A stretch of DNA of 64,000 nt from CAVTLG01 sp963735495. Its GTDB lineage: Bacteria > Chloroflexota > Ktedonobacteria > Ktedonobacterales > Ktedonobacteraceae. The stretch lies in contig CAVTLG010000014.1 in assembly GCA_963735495.1 (NCBI GenBank), positions 806,001 to 870,000 of the forward strand. Reading direction: 5' to 3'. The notes below the pieces were generated by a model that searched no databases, was not told where the DNA came from, and saw only the letters and a program-made list of their open reading frames with translations. Positions 16,881-25,132 of this stretch are shown here, piece by piece. The translations under genes and the position numbers were made by a program. Every line of letters begins with the position of its first letter. Within the stretch, counting starts at the first letter, position 1.

Positions 16881-19373
16881 ATGGCTATGACGACAACCGA
16901 TAACACAGCAGAAAATGGTATTATTCGGGAAGATTTTTCGGTCATTCTCTCCCAGGCTTTTGCCACCTATGGTCTCTCAGTGGTCACGGATCGGGCGTTG
17001 CCCGATGCGCGGGATGGCTTGAAGCCGGTGCAACGGCGTATCCTGGCGGGGATGCGCGCGGCCCGTTATTTATCCAGTCGTCCGACCGTCAAAAGCGCTG
17101 AGGTTGTTGGGCTGATCCTGGGAAACTATCATCCCCATGGGGACTCTTCGGTCTATGATGCTTCTGTGCGCATGGCGCAGCCTTTTACGATGCGCTATCC
17201 TCTGATCGAGGGCCAGGGCAATATGGGCAGTGAGGATGGTGATGCGCCCGCCGCGTATCGTTACACCGAGATGCGTCTCTCGCCGCTGGCCGAGGCGATG
17301 ATGGCGGACATCGAGAGCGATACCGTGCCCTTGCACCCGTCATACAAGCAGGACCCGAAAGTATTGGAGCCTGACTACCTGCCCGGTCATATTCCGCCGA
17401 TTGTGAACCCTTCGAGCGGCATTGCCGTTGGTCTCTCCACGAATATTCCGCCGCACAATCTGAGCGAAGTTATGCGCGCCTGTATTGTCTTGCTGGATCG
17501 TCCGAGCATGACGGTTGAGCAGTTAATGGCCTATATTCCGGGACCAGATTTCTCGCAGGGTGGTCGTATCATTGGCACCGAGGGCATTAAGGACTACTTT
17601 ACCACTGGTAAGGGTCGCATCATTGTGCGTGCTGAGGTGCGCCTGGAAGAGACGCCGCGCAATCGTTCGTTGGTGGTGACGCAGATTCCGCCCATTGGTC
17701 GTGATAGAGTCAAGGCGTCGCTGGTCAAGGCCATTAATGCGCGCAAACTGGAGGGCTTGCAGCCCGACGTGCGCGATGAAAGCGACACAGAGAAGGGCAC
17801 GCGTATCGTATTGGATCTGCGCAAGGATGCCGACGCGGCGCAAACACTGTCGCAACTATTCCATGAGACGGATTTGCAGGTCTCGTTATCGTTTCAGGTG
17901 GTCTTCCTGTTCGGTGAGTCAATGCAGGCTGCGCGCCAGCCGAAGCAGGTTGGTATGCTGGAACTGCTCAACTATTGGAACGCACATCAAGTTGACGTAT
18001 TGACGCGTCGTTCGCAGTTTGAGTTGCGCAAGGCTCGTGAGCGGTTACACATCGTTGAAGGACTGATTGTTGGCTCGGCGCACGCGGACCAGATTGTCAA
18101 AATATTTCAGCAGGCGGAGGATCGAGCTGCTGCGCGCAAAGAAATTGAGGCGCGCTACACGTTGACAGCCATTCAATCCGATGTGATTGCCTCTATGACG
18201 TTAGCTCAGGTAACGCGACTGGATGCTGGCAAGTATGCCAGAGAACGCGACGAATTGCAGGCGCGTATCGCTGAACTTGAGCGTCTCCTGGCTGATCGCA
18301 AGGCCCTGATTGCGTTATTGAAGAAGGAGATGCAGCAGCTGATCAAGCAGTTTGGTGACGAGCGGCGTACGATCATTGATGCTGACGGACAGGTGCACGC
18401 GCCGATTGAGGAAGTTGCCAGTTTGCATGCGCGCGAGCCGCTCGTTGTGGCCTTTACGCGCAGTGGTGCGCTTAAAGCGCTACCTGCCGATACGTTTAAA
18501 CCCAGGGGCAAGAATGGCGCTGCGACCTATACGCCCGTGCGCGGAGATGAACAGTTGCGGCAAGTGATTGCGACCACGTCGCAGGATTACCTGCTGTGCG
18601 TGTGTTCCACGGGTCGTGTGTGCCAGATTGCCACACATCGTATCCCCGTGGGAACGCGTTCAGCGAAAGGCGAGCCTTTGCACAAATTGCTCGAACTTGC
18701 GCCAGGTGAAGAGGTTGTCGCCATTGTGCCGATTGAGGCGTATGATGAGGACCGTTATCTTGTGACCTTTAGTAAGCTTGGCAAGGTCAAGAAGTCGCCG
18801 CTCAGCGAGTACAGAACGGTGGATGTCGATGGCGTGCAGGATATGAAGCTCGCCGTGGGAGATCGTGTTGTGGTGGCCTTGCTCTCGCGTGGTCGTGGTG
18901 AGTACTTTGTGACGTCGAATACTGCGCAAACGCTGCGTTTTAGCGACGAAAATCTGCGTGCGCAGGGTCGGGTCGGTCAGGGAGTTGTGGCGATGGCTCT
19001 GGGGAAAGATGCAGCGGTTGTGAGTGCCTTCTACCTTGATGGTGAGCGCAGTAGTAAGGGCATCGACCTGGCGAGTCTGCTCGTTGTGACTGAGCGTGGG
19101 CTGGCGAAGAAGGTGCCACTCGGTCAATATCCGCAGAAATCCCGCGCCACGGCTGGTGTTGTCACGGCTGAGCTCCTCACTGGAGATCCTGTGCTCCTGA
19201 CCATGCTTATCGATGAGGATGATTTTCTACTCGTCACCTGGACGGCTGATAAGACTGAGCAAACGATGGCTATGAAGGCGAGTACTCTAAAAGCCTTTGC
19301 GCGTGCGCGCAAAGGTGAGCCTATCGTTGCTGGACGTGTCATCAACGTCGTAAAATTAGAAAAGCTGGCTTGA
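16881..19373 (+). CDS. Type IIA topoisomerase subunit A (GyrA/ParC)
   Basis: 830 residues. The N-terminal winged helix carries the quinolone-determining region (HPHGDSSVYDASVRMAQ) and the catalytic Tyr at about 128 (AAYRYTEMRLSPL). The tower, coiled coil (ARERDELQARIAELERLLADRK) and a C-terminal beta-pinwheel follow. At the position of the GyrA box the sequence reads KPRGKNGAA instead of QRRGGKG, so the wrapping motif is only partly kept. The start at 16881 follows the B subunit stop by 6 bases without a strong ribosome site, so translational coupling is likely. Catalytic role certain; gyrase versus topoisomerase IV unresolved. Confidence 0.95.
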   Translation: MAMTTTDNTAENGIIREDFSVILSQAFATYGLSVVTDRALPDARDGLKPVQRRILAGMRAARYLSSRPTVKSAEVVGLILGNYHPHGDSSVYDASVRMAQPFTMRYPLIEGQGNMGSEDGDAPAAYRYTEMRLSPLAEAMMADIESDTVPLHPSYKQDPKVLEPDYLPGHIPPIVNPSSGIAVGLSTNIPPHNLSEVMRACIVLLDRPSMTVEQLMAYIPGPDFSQGGRIIGTEGIKDYFTTGKGRIIVRAEVRLEETPRNRSLVVTQIPPIGRDRVKASLVKAINARKLEGLQPDVRDESDTEKGTRIVLDLRKDADAAQTLSQLFHETDLQVSLSFQVVFLFGESMQAARQPKQVGMLELLNYWNAHQVDVLTRRSQFELRKARERLHIVEGLIVGSAHADQIVKIFQQAEDRAAARKEIEARYTLTAIQSDVIASMTLAQVTRLDAGKYARERDELQARIAELERLLADRKALIALLKKEMQQLIKQFGDERRTIIDADGQVHAPIEEVASLHAREPLVVAFTRSGALKALPADTFKPRGKNGAATYTPVRGDEQLRQVIATTSQDYLLCVCSTGRVCQIATHRIPVGTRSAKGEPLHKLLELAPGEEVVAIVPIEAYDEDRYLVTFSKLGKVKKSPLSEYRTVDVDGVQDMKLAVGDRVVVALLSRGRGEYFVTSNTAQTLRFSDENLRAQGRVGQGVVAMALGKDAAVVSAFYLDGERSSKGIDLASLLVVTERGLAKKVPLGQYPQKSRATAGVVTAELLTGDPVLLTMLIDEDDFLLVTWTADKTEQTMAMKASTLKAFARARKGEPIVAGRVINVVKLEKLA

Positions 19374-19407
19374 TAAGCGTCTTTTGTGTGGGGAGCGAGA
19401 TGTACAG

Positions 19408-19446
19408 AAAGAGCCAGGACAGCTCTAAGCGCTGCTGCTGGCTCTT
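19408..19446. terminator. Hairpin after the topoisomerase operon
   Basis: AAGAGCCAG and CTGGCTCTT pair over 9 bp around a GC-rich partly paired loop. It lies 35 bases past the A-subunit stop and before the convergent DUF4342 stop, so it may serve both strands. Confidence 0.6.
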
Positions 19447-19492
19447 GTACGTAGTTTTTAGCAAACCTGTTTGAGCAAACTTTTTGCCTGTG

Positions 19493-19828
19493 CTAGAGTT
19501 CTGTGGGGGTCTCGTCAAACGGCTCGGGTGCAACATCGTCCGCTGTCTCCTCTGTGCGGATGACTTCAATGGAGCACTGTGCGATGAGCGCACCTAGCAC
19601 ACCGATAGCCGCCCATACCGGTACCAGCACCACGCCTGCGACACCCAGGGCCAGTGGGATTTCCAGGATCGTACGTCCCTCTTGCTTGATAATAATGCGG
19701 CGTACGTTGCCCTCGTGCACCAGTTCCTTCACTTTCGCCAGCAACTGTTCGCCCACAACCTGCAATTCTTCGACGCCGTAGCCCTGTTTCTGATCAATCG
19801 TGGAAGTGTTTGGATCTGTCTGCGTCAT
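19493..19828 (-). CDS. DUF4342 membrane-associated protein
   Basis: 111 residues matching the DUF4342 pattern: GEQLLAKVKELVHEGNVRRI, IIKQEGRTILEIPL, then the hydrophobic LGVAGVVLVPVWAAIGVLGALI segment, a short charged tail and acidic end. The protein likely has one membrane-inserted hairpin or helix with a cytosolic N-terminus. The family has no known biochemical role. Monocistronic, facing the topoisomerase operon. Confidence 0.8.
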   Translation of the reverse strand: MTQTDPNTSTIDQKQGYGVEELQVVGEQLLAKVKELVHEGNVRRIIIKQEGRTILEIPLALGVAGVVLVPVWAAIGVLGALIAQCSIEVIRTEETADDVAPEPFDETPTEL

Positions 19829-20208
19829 AATTTTTCAGTTCCTTTCCTGTGTAGTAATTACTTAGCGTACGTACATTGACTTTCTAAACATATAATTTTA
19901 CACGTTTATCCAATGGCATCCGCTGCATACGCGGTGGAGACTGTATGCTAGAAACCTGCATCGTCCTGACGATTCCGGTTCTATATTCTATACGGTGTCA
20001 GCGTGCAGCAGGTTAGAGAAATGTGTCGTGACCTGGCCCTAATCTTAATAGAGTATGGACAGTGCGTTCGGCATATTGTCTTCGTCCGCCCGGGTCTGCT
20101 ATCATGAGGGCACTGAGGTAGTGTTTTTTTAGCTCAATACTGACAAAAAGTGTGTGCGCTCTAACATACTATCGACGTAGATTTTATTGATTGGTGGGTA
20201 AGGAATTG
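19829..20208. other. Divergent intergenic region, DUF4342 / EVE gene
   Basis: About 380 bases with no coding frame. It should contain promoters for both flanking genes. AT-rich blocks occur at 19850-19910 and 20140-20195. TGGGTAAGGAATTG just before 20209 is the EVE ribosome site. No repeat or hairpin of note was seen. Confidence 0.4.
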
Positions 20209-20608
20209 ATGGCCTATTTTCTCGCGAAAACCGACCCTGAAACGTATTCTCTTGCGCAGTTCGAGCATGATACCGTCACGACCTGGGATGGCGTTCGCAA
20301 TGCCCACTGTGCGTGCTATACAGGCGATGCGTCCTGATGATCAGGTGTTGATTTATCATAGTATGGGTGAAGCAGCGCTGGTTGGCCTGGCGCGTGTAAT
20401 CTCTGAGCCTCGTCCAGACCAGCATGACAGTAAAAGCTGGGTTGTAGAGATGACCTTTATACGTCATTTGGCGCGATCTGTCACGCTGCGTGAAATCAAG
20501 GAAACACATCTCTTTGACGATTGGAGTCTTGTACGCCAGAGCCGTCTATCTACAATGAGCGTTCCTGCAAACTTTGTAGATTGGTTAAAGGAGCAGCATA
20601 TTTTATAA
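20209..20608 (+). pseudogene. EVE-domain protein, single-base frameshift
   Basis: From the ATG at 20209 (AAGGAA at proper spacing) the frame reads MAYFLAKTDPETYSLAQFE then TTWDGVRNA, the standard start of an EVE (PUA-like, modified-base or RNA binding) domain. It then runs into a stop at about 20336. The next frame continues the family sequence without a gap: TVRAIQAMRPDDQVLIYHS, LVGLARVISEP, VEMTFIRHLARSVTL. Taking one C from CCC at 20303-20305 gives GVRNATVRAIQAM and a normal ~132-residue EVE protein. EVE proteins recognise modified cytosines or RNA and often sit in defence settings; nothing nearby supports such a role here. Confidence 0.85.
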
Positions 20609-20636
20609 TTGCCATGACGTGAAGGAGCTATATTCT

Positions 20637-21131
20637 ATGCTTGATCGGAATTTACGGCGCTGGGCCAATACCATCCTTGTGGTTGGTTTTGTGCTGGCTA
20701 TAACTATTGATGGTGGGGCGGCTTTTTTATGCATCGTCTTGATCGCCAGCGCATTTTCGCTCCTTGTGCGTGCTTTTTCCGCATTTCAATTAGACAAATT
20801 CTCCAGGAAGCTGCAAACCTTCATCTGGCTGGTTGGGGTAGGGATGCTCTTTTTACCGCAAGGTGGTGGCTTGCACTGGCTTTTGATTGCCCTGGTTGTC
20901 TCAATCATTGTCAAAGCTTTCATCGTATCTTTCGCAGGCGGTGCGCGCCGCACCGTGATGTCAAATATACAACAGGCAACGCCGGTTGTCCAACAACCCT
21001 ATTATTCCTATAGACAAGGCTACCAGCCGACGATGCCTGTGTTGCAGGGTCATCCTGCTGTGGAGCAGCCTGCCTTGCAATCCTATGAACAGCCGCAGGC
21101 ATACTATCCACAGGAGATGCCACCTCCATAA
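20637..21131 (+). CDS. Small multi-pass membrane protein with Gln/Pro/Tyr tail
   Basis: 164 residues from the ATG at 20637 (AAGGAG 11 bases upstream; a GTG at 20619 is less likely). It has an N-terminal half with three to four hydrophobic segments (ILVVGFVLAITIDGG, FLCIVLIASAFSLLV, TFIWLVGVGMLFL, WLLIALVVSIIVKAFIV). A cytosolic or external tail rich in Q, P and Y follows. I do not recognise the family. It follows the EVE gene by 28 bases and may be co-transcribed with it. Confidence 0.65.
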   Translation: MLDRNLRRWANTILVVGFVLAITIDGGAAFLCIVLIASAFSLLVRAFSAFQLDKFSRKLQTFIWLVGVGMLFLPQGGGLHWLLIALVVSIIVKAFIVSFAGGARRTVMSNIQQATPVVQQPYYSYRQGYQPTMPVLQGHPAVEQPALQSYEQPQAYYPQEMPPP

Positions 21132-21231
21132 TAGCTACGGGTGGTAGTATGATCATCATAGGAAGCCGATCTGTGGACTATATACTTATGCTTCTGCTAA
21201 AATCTCTTCTTTCTAAAGGAGTCTTTTGTTG

Positions 21232-22074
21232 ATGGACAATCTGGCCTGGTGGTATATTGACGGGAGTTGGGTGCATCCCAACGCAGCAACTCTTGCTATC
21301 AGTGACGTAGGGGTATTGCGCGGTTATAGTGCTTTCGAAGCGCTGCGTACCTATCATCGTCGTCCTTTTCATCTTGACGAGCACCTATCGCGTCTCTACC
21401 ATTCTGCCGCGCTGATCGAGCTGGATATTCCCTATACGCGTGACTTTATCGCCAGCATCATCCACGAACTTATTGCCCGCAATCCGTATGAGCATGCCGC
21501 GATCCGCATCCTTGTAACAGGCGGAGAGAGCGAGGATGGTATTTTACCCTCTGGGAAGGCGGTTCTGGCGTTGCTGATCTCGCCGCTTGCTGAGCGGGAT
21601 ATGCAGCGTTTTGCCCAAGGTATTAAGCTGATTACCACGCAGTTGCAGCGTGTCTCGCCCGAAGCCAAGACCTCAAATTATGTCTCCGCTATTCGGGCGC
21701 TCAAAGAGGCTACGCGTCAGGATGCCAGCGATGCGCTTTTTGTCAACGCACAGGGTCATGTGCTGGAAGGCACACGGAGCAATTTTTTCATTTTCCAGGG
21801 CGATACTCTGGTGACACCTGGGGAGGGTATCTTGCTGGGTGTGACACGAAATACGGTCGTATCGCTGGCGCGTGGTCGTTTTGCTCTTGAAGAACGCCCG
21901 ATCCTGTGCGACGAGTTGCCGCAGGTCGCTGAAGCCTTCATCACCTCATCCTCGCGGGAAATTACTCCGGTGGTCCAGATAGACAACTGGCAGATTGGCA
22001 ATGGCAAGCCAGGTCCACGTACCTATGAACTGGAGCAACGTTTCATTGCGCTCATCGAGCGTGGAGAGTTTTAG
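21232..22074 (+). CDS. Class IV aminotransferase (branched-chain / D-amino-acid type)
   Basis: About 280 residues, PLP fold type IV. Key elements: DVGVLRGYSAFEALRTY and the RILVTGG region. The cofactor Lys is in PEAKTSNYVSAIRAL. LEGTRSNFFIF supplies the Glu that contacts the pyridine nitrogen, GILLGVTRN binds phosphate, and EAFITSSSREITPVV follows. These are the marks of the IlvE / D-alanine aminotransferase / 4-amino-4-deoxychorismate lyase superfamily; the pattern best fits branched-chain aminotransferase. AAAGGAG lies before the ATG at 21232; alternative TTG codons lie at 21226 and 21229. A rho-independent terminator follows. Confidence 0.9.
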   Translation: MDNLAWWYIDGSWVHPNAATLAISDVGVLRGYSAFEALRTYHRRPFHLDEHLSRLYHSAALIELDIPYTRDFIASIIHELIARNPYEHAAIRILVTGGESEDGILPSGKAVLALLISPLAERDMQRFAQGIKLITTQLQRVSPEAKTSNYVSAIRALKEATRQDASDALFVNAQGHVLEGTRSNFFIFQGDTLVTPGEGILLGVTRNTVVSLARGRFALEERPILCDELPQVAEAFITSSSREITPVVQIDNWQIGNGKPGPRTYELEQRFIALIERGEF

Positions 22075-22084
22075 CGCAAAAAAA

Positions 22085-22116
22085 GGGTCCAGAGCAAAAA
22101 TGCTGGACCTTTTTTG
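22085..22116. terminator. Rho-independent terminator, probably bidirectional
   Basis: GGGTCCAG pairs with CTGGACCT (one G-U) across a 10-base loop. An A-run precedes and a T-run follows, so it can end both the aminotransferase and the convergent HhH gene. Confidence 0.85.
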
Positions 22117-22136
22117 TTATTTTGCCCAATAGCGGT

Positions 22137-22751
22137 CTATGCAGCTCCGCCGAGAGGTATCTTTGGCTGTCGTTTGAGCAGGTGTTGTGCGGCAGCCTTT
22201 AAGCGAGCTTCACTGCGGATGCCGAAGCCAGGTAAATGACGAATTCTTTGTTGCTGAGCGGCCCACCACAATTTCTCCGCCGAATCGATGCCCAGCTCTT
22301 CATAGAGTCGCATGGCGGTAGAGATGCCGACATGCTCGATGGTCAGCAAGACACGGACGCCCTGTGGCAGTGTTTCTCTATAAAAGCCACTCTGGAAGGT
22401 CATAGAACCAACCTCGACCAGTTCGGCGATGCGTGCGCGTAGGCGCTCTCCCAGTCCCGGGACAGGTAATGCCTCGCCGCGTGCCAGGATGGTTGCCGCC
22501 GGTTCAGCTAAATCCAGGATGCCGCGTGCCGCGTTGCGGTAAGCCTGAATACGGTATGGGTTGCCATTTTGCCCTTCGAGCAGATTCGCGATGCTTGAGA
22601 GCACTTCTGCGATCTGCCGATTCGTTACCCTGGGGACCTCGCGCTCTATTGGTTCCATCCCTGGTAACATCGGTTGTGTGACGCGTGGATGGCGTTTAAA
22701 CTGTGCCGGTGGCACAATTTGTATTGTCTGGGTGAGTTGCATAATGCTCAT
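22137..22751 (-). CDS. Helix-hairpin-helix protein related to the PolX N-terminal domains
   Basis: About 204 residues. A basic N-terminal tail is followed by an 8-kDa-like helical domain (TNRQIAEVLSSIANLLEGQ, NPYRIQAYRNAARGI, LARGEALPVPGLGERL), as in the lyase/DNA-binding part of family X polymerases. HhH motifs follow (LTIEHVGISTAMRLYEELGI and IRHLPGFGIRSEARL). The nucleotidyltransferase palm and PHP domains of PolX are missing, so it should bind gapped or flapped DNA without synthesis. The ATG at 22751 has AAGGAG 9 bases upstream; a TTG at 22760 is the alternative. Confidence 0.8.
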   Translation of the reverse strand: MSIMQLTQTIQIVPPAQFKRHPRVTQPMLPGMEPIEREVPRVTNRQIAEVLSSIANLLEGQNGNPYRIQAYRNAARGILDLAEPAATILARGEALPVPGLGERLRARIAELVEVGSMTFQSGFYRETLPQGVRVLLTIEHVGISTAMRLYEELGIDSAEKLWWAAQQQRIRHLPGFGIRSEARLKAAAQHLLKRQPKIPLGGAA

Positions 22752-23009
22752 TGGATACAACTCCTTCTCTGATACCTATCTTCTCTGTGGTGGAATGTGT
22801 AGCTATAAAAATTGGTCTGTAAGATGGCCTATTAGTGTATGGAGTACATCGAAATCATGTTCTAATTATAGCACAAAAGGGCTGGTACGTCAAACAAATG
22901 CTGCATGCTGAACAGGTGCTTGCTCAAGCAAACTTGCCCTTTTTAGCAGAACAATGCATCTACTTCTGCACCTCGGTAGAGCATTGATCTTCCAGGGTAC
23001 CCTCTCTCA

Positions 23010-23039
23010 TTGGACAGGATGACGTAATTATGTTACTAT
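23010..23039 (+). promoter_or_regulatory. GntR-operon promoter with overlapping palindrome
   Basis: TTGGAC (23010), an 18-base spacer and TACTAT (23034) form a promoter whose predicted start falls at about the ATG at 23046. The palindrome GTAATTATGTTAC (23024-23036) overlaps the -10 box, which fits autorepression by the GntR protein. Binding is inferred only. Confidence 0.5.
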
Positions 23040-23045
23040 GTCACT

Positions 23046-23807
23046 ATGATTATGAACAAAAACAGCCGCATACCATTGTATGCTCAAGTCGAGGATATCC
23101 TCATCTCGCGCATTGCCAGTGGTGCATTGCCTCTTGGTAGCAAGTTACCTACAGAAGATGATTTGATTGAGGAGTTTGAAGTTAGCCGAACAACTATTCG
23201 GAAAACCATCCAGAGTTTAATTCAGCAAAATCTTGTCGAGATTCGGCGCGGCAAAGGCACCTTTGTCGCACATCCCAAGATCACTCAAGAACTGACCGAA
23301 CTTACTGGTTTTGTCGAGGACATGCAGGTGCTGGGCCGGCAGGCGACAGCCAGGGTTCTTAGTCAGCAAATTATCGCGGCAAACGATGCTGTAGCGCGTC
23401 AACTTGTATTACCAGGGGGAACACCTGTTGTGCGGATTCATCGCGTCCGTTTGGCTGACGATATGCCAATTTCGTTTGACGAAACCTACCTTCCGCGAGA
23501 ATTGGGCGAGAAGATCATAGCCGAGAACCTTGCGATAGAACCCATTTTTTCTTTGCTTGAGCAAAGATATGACACCCCATTATTAGAAGCTAAATATCAA
23601 CTGGAAGCGATAGCAGCCGACACAGTTGTAGCAGCCGCGCTTGGAGTTGAAGTTGGCAGCCCAATTTTTCTTATTGAGCGTACGTCTTACACAGTGGGAA
23701 ATCGGCCAGTTGACTACGAAAAGCTGTACTACAGAGGCGATCAAATTCGTTTCGTGACCCAATTAGCACGTCGGGCGGTAAAAAAATTACAGGTGAACGA
23801 TGTTTGA
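23046..23807 (+). CDS. GntR/HutC-family repressor with UTRA effector domain
   Basis: 253 residues. The N-terminal winged helix-turn-helix (PLYAQVEDILISRIASGAL, LPTEDDLIEEFEVSRTTIRK, VEIRRGKGTFVA) is followed by a UTRA ligand domain (LGRQATARVLSQQII, VVRIHRVRLADDMPISFDET, the Y.LEAI.AD region, IFLIERTSYTVGNRPVDYEK). No ribosome site precedes either candidate ATG (23046, 23052). With the promoter at 23010-23039 this suggests a leaderless mRNA. The stop overlaps the start of tauE by 8 bases, so it is the first gene of a four-gene operon and presumably controls it in response to a sulfur or amino-acid ligand. Confidence 0.92.
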   Translation: MIMNKNSRIPLYAQVEDILISRIASGALPLGSKLPTEDDLIEEFEVSRTTIRKTIQSLIQQNLVEIRRGKGTFVAHPKITQELTELTGFVEDMQVLGRQATARVLSQQIIAANDAVARQLVLPGGTPVVRIHRVRLADDMPISFDETYLPRELGEKIIAENLAIEPIFSLLEQRYDTPLLEAKYQLEAIAADTVVAAALGVEVGSPIFLIERTSYTVGNRPVDYEKLYYRGDQIRFVTQLARRAVKKLQVNDV

Positions 23808-24761
23808 GATGACAACAGGAAGCGTGCTCTGGCTGTTTGTCGTTGCAATGGGTGCCAGTGCGCTAGGCGGCATGTTGGGCATGGCCAGTGGCATTTTTAT
23901 CGTGCCAATTCTGACAACGTTTGCCCATATCGACATACATCTAGCTATTGGTGCTAGTGCTTCGTCAAGCTTCATTTGAGTAGTTGCCAAATGACCTGAG
24001 GCGGCTTTTCACCTCGTTTCATGGCTATGGACTACCTGTCAAATGAAGATTGACAGACCACTAGTCTTATTTCTGTGATTGCCTGTTCGTGTGGCAGTGC
24101 TGCGCCTTTTCTCAAAGGCTGCCTTACAAATGTGCGTCTGGCTATCGTTCTGGAAACGGGCACAACACTTGGCGCATTGACCGGGGTTTTTCTATCCGGG
24201 TGGATTCCTGTCCCCTTCCTCTTTTTCACTTTTGGCGTCGTCTTGTTAATCTCGGCCAGGCAAATGCTGTCCCGGCACCAGGAGCCTGAGATTCTGCCTG
24301 CGGAGACTGCCTCAGAACAATGGGCGCGCAGGCTTGATTCCAGTTATCCCGATCATGCACTTGGACGTGATATACCCTATCGGGTGCAACGTCTGCCAGT
24401 GGGCCTGATACTCATGTATGGGGCGGGTCTTCTATCGGCGCTCCTGGGCATTGGTAGCGGTGTGCTCAAGATTCCAGCCATGGATACTGTACTGCGTCTG
24501 CCGATCAAAGTTTCGTCGGCAACCTCGAATTTTATGATCGGCGTGACGGCAGCCGCCAGTGCGGGTGCTTACTTTGTGCGTGGTGATATTGTTGACTCGA
24601 TTGCTGGTCCCGTTGCGTTAGGTTCGGTTGTCGGCGCAATCCTTGGCGCACGCATACTTATGGCGCTATCAAATGAGAAAATCCGTTTGCTCTTTGTCGT
24701 GATTCTTGTAATCCTTTCAGTAGAAATGATCTTTAACGCTTTTAGTATTCATCTGGTGTAA
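23800..24761 (+). pseudogene. TauE/SafE-family sulfite/organosulfur exporter, interrupted by a 102-bp element
   Basis: The ATG at 23800 overlaps the gntR stop. The first 53 codons (ALGGMLGMASGIFIVPIL, HLAIGAS) are the usual TauE/SafE N-terminus, with the small-residue GxxxG pattern. Coding then breaks at a 102-bp insertion (23959-24060) and resumes with SVIACSCGSAAPFLKG, LETGTTLGALTG, then the second half (ALLGIGSGVLKIPAMD) to 24761. Deleting the insertion and one copy of the CTAGT duplication restores ...IGASLISVIA... in frame, giving a normal ~285-residue protein with about eight membrane helices. As it stands, only a short N-terminal peptide would be made. Confidence 0.9.
23959..24060. mobile_element. 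MITE-like insertion with 5-bp target duplication
   Basis: A 102-bp non-coding block flanked by CTAGT at 23954-23958 and 24061-24065. Near its ends are inverted repeats: GTCAAGCTTCATTTGA on the left, and on the complement of the right end GTCAATCTTCATTTGA. These differ at one position; a further GTAGT-type match lies inside. It encodes nothing. Size, terminal inverted repeats and target duplication fit a miniature transposable element mobilised in trans. Removing it exactly restores the tauE frame. Confidence 0.85.
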
Positions 24762-24769
24762 AAAGCATA

Positions 24770-25102
24770 ATGATGAACAGCAAGCAGAGAAAACCTACTC
24801 GACTTGACCTTACACTGGCAGGGGTATTGAGTTACGGAACATGGATAGCTTCAGCGATGATAGCAGCATGGCTTGTGCTGCCTTTGTTGGGCCAAAGACC
24901 TGTTATGCCTATTCCATATAGCGGCGGTGGCTTGCAGTTAGTCACTGCGGGCATTGTCGTCATTATCATGCTGCCTGTCCTGCGGGTCATTATCATGTTG
25001 ATCGCTTTTTTGCACAAAGGAGACTACCGCTTTGCCGCTATCGCCGTGCTGGTACTCCTGATTATACTTTTCGCCTTTGTCATGGGAGCAACCTCAGCTT
25101 AA
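24770..25102 (+). CDS. DUF1634 membrane protein
   Basis: 110 residues with three hydrophobic segments (LTLAGVLSYGTWIASAMIAA, LVTAGIVVIIMLPVLRVII, FAAIAVLVLLIILFAFVMG). The order and the LRVIIMLIAFLHKGDYRFA loop match DUF1634. Genes of this family very often sit next to TauE/SafE exporters, as here 8 bases after the broken tauE, which suggests a partner subunit. Tandem ATGs at 24770 and 24773 have only a weak ribosome site; coupling to tauE is likely. Confidence 0.8.
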   Translation: MMNSKQRKPTRLDLTLAGVLSYGTWIASAMIAAWLVLPLLGQRPVMPIPYSGGGLQLVTAGIVVIIMLPVLRVIIMLIAFLHKGDYRFAAIAVLVLLIILFAFVMGATSA

Positions 25103-25132
25103 TAGCTGATAGGTAAATTAAGGAGAAGTAAC

